This document shows positions 55,570-64,000 of a stretch of DNA of 64,000 nucleotides, piece by piece. The translations under genes were made by a program, and so were the position numbers. This DNA is from Carposina sasakii. Taxonomy: Eukaryota > Arthropoda > Insecta > Lepidoptera > Carposinidae. The DNA lies in the NCBI GenBank assembly GCA_014607495.2, contig CP053148.1, forward strand, positions 1,550,001 to 1,614,000, given 5' to 3'. The notes beneath the pieces were generated by a model. The model was given only the letters and a program-made list of their open reading frames with translations, was not told the DNA's origin and searched no databases. Position 1 is the stretch's first letter. Each line of letters opens with the position of its first letter.

Positions 55570-57323
55570 AATTTTATAAAAATGAAAACATTCGACGTAA
55601 GATTCGACGTATGAAGTTGTACGCGAGGTTATGGCGCCAAATTCAAAATTTCAAAAATGTTCTATACCTTTGCAATCCTTTGCCTACCATGTTTCCGTGG
55701 TGTTTCCTTGCTGAAGCCTGAGGCAGAAGCTGTCCTCGTTGTAGCTGCCCCCTGTTTTTCACTTATTTATTAATATTATTCATTATGTAATGCACGACTT
55801 TAATAATATTTCATGATAAATATGTTGCACTTTACCTACAATAGCATGTATTATTTTTACTAATTAGTGGAGGGGTGTTGATGAATAAAATATTCTGTAT
55901 AAAATATTTTGCTTTCATTAAATACTACATAATAGTTCTGGACGAGAACACTGACAAAGTGGCAAGCACAAACAAAGTAGAGATGGTGGCAAGTGGTTTC
56001 TTGCCGTCCGTTGCATTCTTCTCGCCGACATCCGGAGTGAATAATATTATCAATGCGAAAGTAGGTAACTCTGTCAGTCTTATATGAAATTTGGTTCTGT
56101 GATTGACTAGAGCTGGTGTCACCAAATGGCGAAACGAGGTCCTGATGCGAGAATACCTGAGAATGTACGTGGCAAGTGGTTTGGTTCCGTTTTTATCTAC
56201 TTCTCGCCGAAACTTAGGTACGAGTAGTTAGCATATTATTCTGTAATTCACGCGAATGGAGCCGCGGAATATTTTATCTCATTTCATGTTCGGAGAATCT
56301 GGTGGGGCTGCAAGAAGATGATATGGAATGGACAAGTCGACGAGTTTACTGTTTATATGTGTGTCCAAATGCCAAATGACATTAAGAGATGTGTTTCTCG
56401 TTCCTTCCGTATCTCGCGAGGACTAACTTTGCACTCTGCCCAAATTAATCTGCTCACAGGTTAGTAGGTACTAAAACTTTATGGAGCTACTATCAACTTT
56501 ACATGGCAAAAGAAACCCTATGATGGCGGTAGCCTTTTGGCGCGCCCTGGGCTAGGCCTACGTCCAGCAGTAAACTGCAACAGGCTGAAAATCCTCAAGA
56601 ATGGGTGTAAAATTAGTAAAGATCAAAAAGAATTGCAGAAACAAATTACATGAGCCCATGAAGAGATCGTATACCGACTAAAGTTTTATTCAGCTCACCT
56701 GCATATAAAACCATGCACACGCACTAAATTCACATCACAAGTAAACAAAATATAACTTATCTATCAGAAAACATCACTTTACGGACACATGCAAGCCATT
56801 TACAAATAAATTTTGATTTTCACAAGAAAATTACACCCGCTCCCATCCAGCTTTTCCCGCCGAATCTCATCATAGTTCAATGCTCAAACTACGCCTATGT
56901 CTTAATGAAAAAAAAAAAGAAATGTCACAGATTATTGATTTTCGGAACGCCATAATACGCAATATTATACGGCAAAAATAAGAAGCAGCATCATATTACC
57001 AGCGGTGGTGATAACGATCACGATAACGGTTGTCATTTCGTTTTTGTTCGTATAATATCAGTTTGGCTTCTCGACTTCCGACACGGTAATACAAATAAAG
57101 CGAGGGAAATATTGAAAACATTGCTAAAACAAACAAAAATAATACAATACATAACAGGATAAGCGTAACGTTCGTATTTATAGATTTAGTTACAATATAT
57201 TTGTGAATTCAGCATCTTCCACGTTTAGCTATAGTGTTAGTGGTTAGAATGTAAAATTAATCCTAGATACAAAACTTGTTTAACTAAGTGGCGTCTCTAT
57301 TTTCGTGTTCGAATAGTCAGAAA
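55570..57323. promoter_or_regulatory. Divergent interval between Deaf1 and the CUE-like gene
   Basis: About 1.75 kb. Both promoters should lie here. Near the Deaf1 side is TTGGCGCCATAACCTCGCGT (minus-strand reading). A LINE tail sits at 56490-56590. No clear TATA box was found. In 55740-56480 and 56600-57300 I see nothing else that can be named. Confidence 0.45.
56490..56590 (+). mobile_element. RTE-like LINE tail fragment
   Basis: CCTATGATGGCGGTAGCC, TGGCGCGCCCTGGGC and TACGTCCAGCAGTAAACTGC followed by AGGCTGAAAATCC. It lies in the divergent Deaf1/CUE-gene interval. Confidence 0.5.
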
Positions 57324-57401
57324 ATGGAGGATATTAGGTCCAAACACAAAAGCATACAAAGTGCAGCCCATCATATTGCTTTGGAATGTATTCACCCACA
57401 G
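57324..57401 (+). CDS. CUE-like gene, first coding exon
   Basis: ATG at 57324 opens 26 codons, MEDIRSKHKSIQSAAHHIAL then ECIHPQ, ending CAG and a good donor GTATGT (phase 0). The preceding 100 bases have no in-frame ATG. The family is not recognised. It is the most 5' plausible exon of the plus-strand gene whose later exons are well supported; the link is inferred from strand, position and phase. Confidence 0.55.
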
Positions 57402-57518
57402 GTATGTATACCATTGTAGATTGTAAATAAGTTTTAATACATAGTTGATAGTGCTGATCCACTCATGTATTGAATATTTAATTAATAAGGATTAATGTAT
57501 ATACAATACATATTGCAG

Positions 57519-57547
57519 CATTTACCCAAAATGATTAGCCAGACATT
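57519..57547 (+). CDS. Candidate 29-base microexon of the CUE-like gene
   Basis: ATTGCAG acceptor, then CAT TTA CCC AAA ATG and on to ACA TT, then GTAATA. It encodes HLPKMISQT plus two bases. It starts in phase 0 (matching the exon ending 57401) and ends in phase 2, exactly what the exon at 58934 needs. Without such an exon the phases of the neighbours do not agree. The pyrimidine tract is weak, so this is tentative. Confidence 0.35.
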
Positions 57548-57699
57548 GTAATAGGATTATAGCATGTAACTATAAAATCTTATGTTACAGTAAAAATGAC
57601 AAGCGGCTTTCACCAGGTTTACAGTAACAGCTTAATCCCAATGGATTATAATAAAGTACCTATTTTTTATCCCACAGTTTATTCACATGTTTACTATGG

Positions 57700-57832
57700 T
57701 AAATTTCGGCAGTCACACTTAAACCTAAACGAAAAATTTGTCCTACCTGTCCTTTTCTCTCAGTCAAGAATGGAAAGAGATAGACCTGACTAAGATTAGG
57801 TTTAGGTTAAAGTGTGACTGCCGGAATCGACC
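57700..57832. repeat. Palindromic element (CGGCAGTCACACTTAAACC)
   Basis: CGGCAGTCACACTTAAACCT and AGGTTAAAGTGTGACTGCCG are inverted termini of a 130-base unit, MITE-like, in an early intron of the CUE-like gene. Confidence 0.6.
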
Positions 57833-58933
57833 GGATTATTTGACCGGATAGTACAAATTACTTGAGATGGGTCGACTACCATTTTTATTAACACATTCAC
57901 TGCTGTCCAATTTTCTTAGCTTCTTCTTGAACACCTAGTGCAAGAAACGCAAATAAGCATCGGTGGTATGTACCTCAGACCTTTAGAAAAACCAAGGAAA
58001 TAGAAAAATGTAGTTGGTGGCAGTGAATATTTAAAGTAACTAGTCAATAGAGTACTTAATACTACTCTAGTTGTAGAGGCAAGTACACACAGGGCCGGCC
58101 CGCCCATACGGTGAACAGAGCAGTCACTCCAGGCGCGAAATCCTAGAGGGCGCCTAAATGGAAAAGATATAGATATATATTATTAGGAGCAAATAGGAGA
58201 GGCACCATAATTGGATCTTGCTCCATTCTAAAATTTACTTCAGGCCGGCACTGTGTACACACTACAATACATATTTTTTATGGAATTTCTTTTTGGACAT
58301 GTCGCACATGTGGATATGAGTTCTCAGCCCACCTCTAGTTCTGACATTTTGATTCCTTGGTAGAGAGAGAGAGAGAAAGAAAAACAGGATCCATACTTAC
58401 ACCATTTATATTTTCATCACATATTTTTTAAGATTTCATTTTGTCAATTTGGTGCCGTTCTGACTACCCTCTTCTCTCATTCTACTTTAGGTCTGGTGCT
58501 TTGTTTGTATAAGTTCATGTTACCTATGATTGTCTTTGAGGAGATTCTGTGGATTTCTAAGGTCTAAATTCATAAATTATTACTATGGCTACTAGTGGCC
58601 CTTTAGCGGTTTGTTTCCTGGTTCAATTGAAGCTTGATTGATTTGATTGAAGCCCCATCAAGACCCCAAGACCTTGTTGATTCATGTTCCTGTGTCCACA
58701 GAACTGTAAAGCCCAATCTAATGTATCATTTTTTCTTTACCACATTTAAGTCCTTAAAGGCTATTAGCAAAGTGTGGATGTGTAATTTTAATCATCATCA
58801 ACATCACTGATCTTTAACATCTGACCCTGTTTCGAAATATATCAATGTGTAAATAAGTAAATGAAAGGCAAATCCACAATAACATGACCACAGAACCGTC
58901 CTCACCGTGTGTAGCACTAGCACTTGTTCACAG

Positions 58934-59087
58934 TTTGGTTTGTCCACCCATGTCTGTGCACGGACAGTCGGCGCACGGGTCCCCCTACCACGTCCACCCC
59001 TACCCCTCCCCCGTCCGCCTCCAGCATGCCTTCCAAGCCCTGAACAGCCCCAAGATGTTCCACCCCAAGGGACTGAAGCCGCACCTT
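58934..59087 (+). CDS. CUE-like gene exon, His/Pro-rich
   Basis: From acceptor CTTGTTCACAG to donor CTT then GTGAGT. One base completes a split codon, then 51 codons: LVCPPMSVHGQSAHGSPYHV, HPYPSPVRLQHAFQALNSPK, MFHPKGLKPHL. Low-complexity, probably disordered. The frame is fixed by the phase-0 join to GAG TCG at 60729. Longer alternative frames rich in Pro/Arg over the same bases are shadows. An alternative start at ATG 58884 cannot be excluded. Confidence 0.75.
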
Positions 59088-59121
59088 GTGAGTATTATCT
59101 TGTTTAATTGTTGACCCCTTA

Positions 59122-59472
59122 CGGGCGAGGTCCCATTAGTGCGTTGCGTCATCGCAGTGTCGTTGCTGCGTCGTTTTCCATATATTTTTTATCACATGCC
59201 CCATTACACCCCATTACGCCCCATTGCCCCATTACAGTTTGTCGGAGAAGAGACGAAGCAGGAGGGAGGGTGATGCGATGCGTTGTCGGAACTCCGCTGG
59301 GACAACGCAAAAGAACACGTTTGTATCTATCAATTGCGAACTGAGACAGCTACGACGGCGTACATATCCTCTTGCGTTGCGTTGTCGCAGCGTCAACACA
59401 ACGCAGGTATGGCATACAATGCGTTATTCCGTTGCGACGACGCGACGCAACGCACTAATGGGGCCTCGCCCT
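59122..59472. mobile_element. GC-rich MITE (GGGCGAGGTCCCATTAGTGC)
   Basis: Left end GGGCGAGGTCCCATTAGTGC then GTTGCGTC; right end GACGCAACGCACTAATGGGG then CCTCGCCC: imperfect inverted repeats of about 30 bases. The interior is full of CGTTGCGTTG/CAACGCAACG motifs and a CCCCATTACA cluster (59198-59236). TTA precedes and TAA follows. The open frames here come from its high GC content and are not genes. Confidence 0.65.
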
Positions 59473-60064
59473 AAGTTATTATGAATATACTTTAATGTGG
59501 GTTCGTTTGTTAACACAGCACAGCAAACTGCATCAACTCGGAAAGGGATCATATTGCATTATTTTATGTCTAAGTATCCAGAGGTGCCTACATAATGATT
59601 TTAATTTGTGTAATTGCATTACAGAGTTTCATACCAATAAATTTGAACAATTAGATTTGATATGGTTACGATCCCTTTCTGAATTGATGTGTGTGTGTGT
59701 GACAACATAACGTTATGTTGGGTGGTGAGATATAGAATTGTCTAAATACCGCAAGTGGTCCAACCAAGTGTGACCAAAGACGACGTGATGTTAATTTAGT
59801 TAGATTACTTCAGTAGTGAGATGTATCGTCCAGGACATGCTTAAAAATAATGTCCCCTATGACCATTACAACGTTCGGCGACTATCATACAGTCAGATTG
59901 TTTTTAAATTGTACATTTTTAAGCGTAAAATAAGCTTATGTATGTATAGCTCACCATAATAAATCACTGTAAATACCCCTTACTTATACACTGACATAAA
60001 TCCAAAGCTGAGCTGAAGCTGCTCGGTCTATCTATAGGTACCCACTGCTAAGTGCATTGCTAGG

Positions 60065-60690
60065 TACATATAGGGCCTTACTCATAAAAAAATAACCATT
60101 GTTTAGATATATTTTGCTGTCAAATGTCGTGTTTAACAGGTGCTTAACTTTACACACGGTTTAGAAGTAACACCGATAAACTTCTTATACATAATAGGGT
60201 CTTATAAAAAAATTAAGCAATGTTTAGGCTAATCAATGCTTAATTTGACAGATATTCGATATATTTTGCTGTCAAATGTCGTGCTTAACAGTTGCTTAAC
60301 TTTACACACGTTTTATAAGTAACACCGATAAACTTAAGTGTACTTACATACCTAATAGGGTCATACTAATAAAAAATTAGTAATGTTTAGGCTAATCAAT
60401 GCTTAATTTGACAGATATTCGATATATTTTACTGTCAAATGTCGTGCTTAACAGTTGCTTAACTTTACACACGTTTTATAAGTAACACCGATAAACTTAA
60501 GTGTACTTACATACCTAATAGGGTCATACTAATAAAAAATTAGTAATGTTTAGGCTAATCAATGCTTAATTTGACAGATATTCGATATATTTTGCTGTCA
60601 AATGTCGTGCTTAACAGTTGCTTAACTTTACACACGGTTTGTAAGTAGCACTGTATAAACACACGATTTATTAGTAGTTAGCACCGATAA
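60065..60690 (+). repeat. Tandem repeat, period about 161-163 bases, four diverged units
   Basis: Units begin near 60070 (partial), 60192, 60353 and 60516. Shared landmarks: TAATAGGGTC, TTTAGGCTAATCAATGCTTA, GACAGATATTCGATATATTT, GCTGTCAAATGTCGTGC, CAGTTGCTTAACTTTACACA and AAGTAACACCGATAAACTT. The third and fourth units are nearly identical, the outer ones more diverged. It ends about 40 bases before the exon at 60729. Confidence 0.85.
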
Positions 60691-60728
60691 ACTTATATTC
60701 TTCTTATGTTACAACAATATTTAAACAG

Positions 60729-60946
60729 GAGTCGATAGGCTACGGCACCCCGAATGAGAGCCCTATTCTCGGGCGGGCGCTCTGCCTCACGCCCCGAGGG
60801 AGCCCCGTGCCGGGGCGCGTTTCCCACCTGAACGAGAAGTTCCAGGACTCGTTGTCTTTAAACTCTGACACTGAAGCCCTGGTCGCCAAGATCAGCGCCA
60901 TGTTCCCCACTGTCAGCGAGACGCATATCAAGATTCTTCTGAAGAA
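60729..60946 (+). CDS. CUE-like gene exon, start of the CUE/UBA-like segment
   Basis: 218 bases from acceptor TTAAACAG to donor GTGAGT, 72 codons plus two bases. ESIGYGTPNESPILGRAL, then CLTPRGSPVPGRVSHLNEKF, then EALVAKISAMFPTVSETHIK followed by ILLK. The MFP followed by a helix ending LL is the hallmark of CUE domains (UBA-like three-helix ubiquitin binders), here at the end of this exon and completed in the next. I do not recognise the named orthologue. Confidence 0.88.
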
Positions 60947-61308
60947 GTGAGTTTTCGGTTTATTCAAGTTGGGGCTGATTTTTTCAAATGTCAGATCTGA
61001 TGAATTGATGCTGTCTCTATCAGGAACAACTTTAGAGGAAGAAGCATCAACTTTATTTATTTCTTCTGATGGGCTATATGACGTTTGGAAAATCGGCCTT
61101 TATACTCATTATTTTATTTTATTTTTACATTATTAAAGTATGCTTATATCGCAGCTACATTCGCGATGAGAAACCGTCGGTAGGCTGATTCAAATTCATG
61201 GTTCAAATCACACAGGATTCAAACGAATCTCTTGCACTTGCAACCCTTGTTCCTATGAAATATTCTATTGAAGCTATAGATTAAACGAGGTAATCTATGC
61301 TTCCCCAG
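60947..61308 (+). other. Short intron of the CUE-like gene
   Basis: 362 bases, AT-rich, no feature beyond the splice sites (GTGAGT and CTTCCCCAG). Confidence 0.7.
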
Positions 61309-61517
61309 ATACTACAACCGAGAAGCAGTGGTAATAAGTGCATTACAAGTGGAAAAACATCCGATAACCACACCCGGGCCCATTGCCATGACACCACCGG
61401 CGGCCAGGCTGCAGAAGGGCGTGTCCGGTGTATATTCCGCATTGCAGCTCGCTAAAGGCGTCGCAGGGTCTATGCAAGGCTCGAGCCACTTCACACCGCT
61501 TACTGGCACTCCTCATG
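61309..61517 (+). CDS. CUE-like gene exon, end of CUE-like segment and Ala/Pro linker
   Basis: 209 bases from acceptor CTTCCCCAG to donor CATG then GTATGG. One base completes Lys; then YYNREAVVISALQVEKHPI closes the third CUE-like helix (N-x-E-x-V-x-x-A-L). TTPGPIAMTPPAARLQ, GVSGVYSALQLAKGVAG and SSHFTPLTGTPH follow. Phase 1 at the end matches the exon at 63740. Confidence 0.88.
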
Positions 61518-61809
61518 GTATGGTATACAAGTTTTTTTTTTTTTCAGAAGTAATACAGGCATTACAATATTATATAACCTAAACGTAAATATCTTGACGT
61601 CATTAATGATACTTCACATAAAAAGCCTCGAACAATGACAATATGTAAGGTCATAACAAGAATAGTTAAGCAATTAAAATAACTTTAAACATGAGTTGTA
61701 CTATCTAGCTGTGATTGTTAATTTTAAGTAACTTACATCATATTTTAGGTTTTTATCAAATCTCGTGGTTTTACAACTAGCTTTCTTCCACCGTAATACA
61801 GAGGGCTGC

Positions 61810-61970
61810 CTGTGCTGATACGGGACTAGAATACATCAGCTGCATCTCCTTCCGTGCATGTCGATGACTTAGCAACTTATCTAAACGTGGCTGTGGATGT
61901 TCTTTATGATCCTACAGTTCTGGCTACTTTATCTTCTGGCTACTGGGGACACAGCCATGTGTACCTATAT
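61810..61970 (-). repeat. Family A repeat
   Basis: CTGTGCTGATACGGGACTAG, ACATCAGCTGCATCTCCTTC, CGTGGCTGTGGATG, GATCCTACAGTTCTGGCTAC, GGGACACAGCCATGTG. Minus orientation, nearly full, ending in the ACACAGCC boundary seen in other copies. Confidence 0.65.
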
Positions 61971-61987
61971 ACATGTATATTCATGTA

Positions 61988-62165
61988 CTAGTGGACGCCC
62001 GCGACTCTGCCCGCGCGGACTGCAGGAAAAAAAAATCGAAATTTTTCGGGATAAAAATATTTTTCCGGAAAAAGTAGCCTATATGTTAAGAGGGACCTGT
62101 CACAATATATTCCTGAAAACTGTATCGAAATCGGTCCAGCCGTTTCTGAGATCTGAGTATCGATC
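61988..62165 (-). mobile_element. Helitron 3' end fragment
   Basis: On the plus strand CTAG then TGGACGCCCGCGACTCTGCC and CGCGCGGACTGCAGG is the reverse complement of a Helitron 3' end. Contains ATCGAAATCGGTCCAGCCGT and AAAGTAGCCTATATGTTAAG, as at 39956-40278. The 5' part is truncated. Confidence 0.6.
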
Positions 62166-62510
62166 CGTTACAATTTTATGTACCAAATGGAATCTTTTCG
62201 GATTTAAAATACTAATTCTTCCACCTTATTTCGTTCTACCGCATGACACGGGTAACTTATAACCGAAAATATCCAATATCTTACACCTCTTGATTGTAAT
62301 ACCGATAAAAGTTATGTCAAAAACAGAAAATTTTATCTAAGTATATATACATACATACATAACCTCACACCTATATCCTATAGGGGTAGGCAGAGACTAC
62401 AGTACCTAAGTATTATTTAAAAAAAATCAATAGTATATGTACTTAATATACTTAAACTTACAATAAACATAACAGAAATATGTACCAGCGTAACCTTTCT
62501 GCTCTCATTG

Positions 62511-63354
62511 TATATATGTCGTGGCCATATTGTAAAATTGATCATTTCATGAAATGGTCGAGCATTTCATGAAGTGGTCGCATTTCATGAAGTGGCCAAT
62601 TCAATTTGACCAGATCGTTAAATCGTCTACATTTCACGATTTTGTCATCCACGTTTGGCCAAATCGTATTAACAGGATGTCCATAAAATCCGAATGTGGT
62701 AAGAGCTTATATAAATAATATATACCGTACACCATATATAAGTATACCATAAGGTATGATTTTTTTTGCTATTATTTATGTGATATTTTCACAATATAAT
62801 ATTTAAAAACATAAAAGACTTTACAAAAGCGATTCGCATCTGGCACATCGCCGGACGCTGCCTGGGCACGCTCGCTCCGCTCGCTCGGCTCGTGCGTCAT
62901 TTGTCATAGTCTAACCTAACCTAACCTAACCTATCGTAATCTAAGGTTTTTGTTTAACAATATTATTATAAACCACCATTAAGTCTAATATACATTATAC
63001 AATATAACACACTATCCGTGAACTTCTTCTGCATAGTCACCCTACTCTCTTTAATTTGTTTTATAACCTAAAAAGAAAAATCCGCCATCTTCACACATAA
63101 ATAAAACGCGCGCAGCGCCTCTACCGGTGATTCATGTCACTATTTTACGATATGATCAATAATCTTGACCACTTCATGAAATGATCGGGCGTTTAGTTGC
63201 CCATATCGAGAAACGATTTTTATCATCGATCTGCCCAAACCATATCATGATGTGGCCAATAGACAGTTGAACTTTTCATGAAATGCGACCATTTCATGAA
63301 ATGCTCGACCATTTCATGAAATGATCAATTCTACGATATGGCCACGACATATAC
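62511..63354 (+). mobile_element. Inverted-repeat element with CATTTCATGAAATG motifs, copy B
   Basis: A fuller copy of the element at 1156-1894, in the same orientation. Both termini keep inverted repeats of about 75 bases that include GTCGTGGCCATAT, ATTGATCATTTCATGAAATG and further CATTTCATGAAATG palindromes. Outermost bases are TATA-rich on both sides, so a TA-type target duplication is possible but not certain. It lies in an intron of the CUE-like gene. No open frame of note. Confidence 0.75.
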
Positions 63355-63739
63355 ATGGTTAATTTAAAACCATCAATAACCTCGCAGGACTAGATAGCTA
63401 AAATCATAAACAATAACATTTGTTCTACGAGTTTTATCATAACTCAATACATTGATTAAAAATTATTTTCAAAGCTTTTATTGTACTGTCGTGACATTTG
63501 TAAGTCTATGTTCCATTCGTAGGTAGACGCCCACGATCGCGCGCGCCTCAGTATTATGTACAGAATTAAGAACATTCAGAGGTAATATTAAATTGATATT
63601 TATTTTTCTATGAAAGTAAAATATGACAAATTATCAAAACTCGTAGAACAAATGTTGTTGTTTATGATGGTAGCTACCTAGTACTGCGAGGTTACTGATG
63701 TTTTTAAATTAACCCTGTATAACTTGCTATAATTTGCAG

Positions 63740-63845
63740 GGTCACCGTTATTGCTCCGGCCGGCATCCGGCGCGTCTAGCTACTACGGCACGAACAAGTC
63801 TTACGACGGACAGTCGCGACACCATTCTCCCAAAATGAAACTTAA
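63740..63845 (+). CDS. CUE-like gene exon, last in the window
   Basis: 106 bases from acceptor AATTTGCAG to donor AA then GTTAGT. It completes a Gly codon, then SPLLLRPASGASSYYGTNKS, YDGQSRHHSPKMKL and two bases of a further codon (phase 2). Ser/Tyr-rich, probably disordered. The gene continues to the right of the window. Confidence 0.82.
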
Positions 63846-63944
63846 GTTAGTACTCTCCACTACCACTACAGACTCGTATTATAACAAAGTCACTTCCCAT
63901 GGTTTATCCCTATCTACCTATCATCAACATCGTTTCAGCCCTGG

Positions 63945-64000
63945 GAACTCCACTGCTGGACGTAGGCCTCCCTCCATACCGACCGGTTGGAAGCAGCCTG
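63945..64000 (-). mobile_element. RTE-like LINE tail, cut by the window edge
   Basis: Plus-strand CCACTGCTGGACGTAGGCCT and CCGACCGGTTGGAAGCAGCC are the reverse complement of the segment encoding QAASNR...EAYVQQW. Same family as 25765-25985. Confidence 0.55.

Larger units (their letters stand above)
59088..60728 (+). other. Intron of the CUE-like gene
   Basis: Contains a GC-rich inverted-repeat element (59122-59472) and a tandem array with about 161-163 base period (60065-60690). 59480-60060 is AT-rich without recognisable features. Confidence 0.7.
61518..63739 (+). other. Intron of the CUE-like gene
   Basis: 2.2 kb with a family A copy (61810), a Helitron tail (61988), a short fragment of the CACGCC repeat (62340-62400) and the large inverted-repeat element (62511-63354). 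63360-63730 is AT-rich with nothing recognisable. Confidence 0.7.

Noticed and set aside
61897..62262. Open frame of 121 codons
   Set aside because: Built from a family A copy and a Helitron tail.
1..64000. CRISPR array, operon, phage or other prokaryotic system
   Set aside because: All genes are intron-containing animal genes; the regular repeats are minisatellite and intronic tandem repeats without spacer structure.

Overview
This is animal nuclear DNA, almost certainly from a moth or butterfly (Lepidoptera). Three signs point there. Coding sequence is split into small GC-rich exons with GT-AG introns. The non-coding background is AT-rich. The repeats are of types common in lepidopteran genomes: Helitron tails with the CCGCGACTTCGTCCGCG hairpin and a CTAG end, tRNA-derived SINEs, RTE-like LINE tails ending in GATGAT, mariner fragments and many short inverted-repeat elements. 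The species cannot be named from the sequence.

Three protein genes can be assembled exon by exon. (1) Mical, minus strand, 5' end only: coding exons at 16992-17168, 4800-4973 and 27-194 encode the first 173 residues, the start of the FAD monooxygenase domain; the gene continues beyond the left edge. A likely non-coding first exon lies at about 36399-36515. (2) Deaf1, minus strand, apparently complete: coding exons at 54810-55401, 53822-54064, 44876-45114 and 43697-43891, with SAND, nuclear-localisation, coiled-coil and C-terminal MYND parts, plus a possible short N-terminal exon at 55525-55569. (3) A plus-strand gene starting at 57324 and running off the right edge; it carries a CUE/UBA-like ubiquitin-binding segment, and I could not assign it to a named family. 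Genes 2 and 3 are divergent, separated by about 1.75 kb.

By region: 1-17.2 kb is Mical exons and two large introns; 17.2-36.5 kb is probably the Mical 5' intron; 36.5-43.7 kb is intergenic; 43.7-55.6 kb is Deaf1, whose 8.7 kb intron holds several nested transposons; 55.6-57.3 kb is the divergent intergenic region; 57.3-64 kb is the CUE-like gene with repeats in its introns.

The rest of the window is dense in mobile DNA. The most unusual items are: a retroposon with a tRNA-like module at its 3' side, two copies, each with target-site duplications; a 50-bp minisatellite that grew inside one copy of a dispersed repeat; a base-level patchwork of mariner and Helitron sequence at 34.2-35.3 kb that may be an assembly artefact; an inverted-repeat element with palindromic CATTTCATGAAATG motifs near both window edges; a TTAA-flanked transposon interrupted by a Helitron; and a Helitron copy whose end lies about 20 bp from the last Deaf1 splice acceptor. 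I found no CRISPR array, operon, prophage or other prokaryotic system, and no credible new multi-gene system. No sequence search was run; names rest on recognised motifs and splice-phase consistency.
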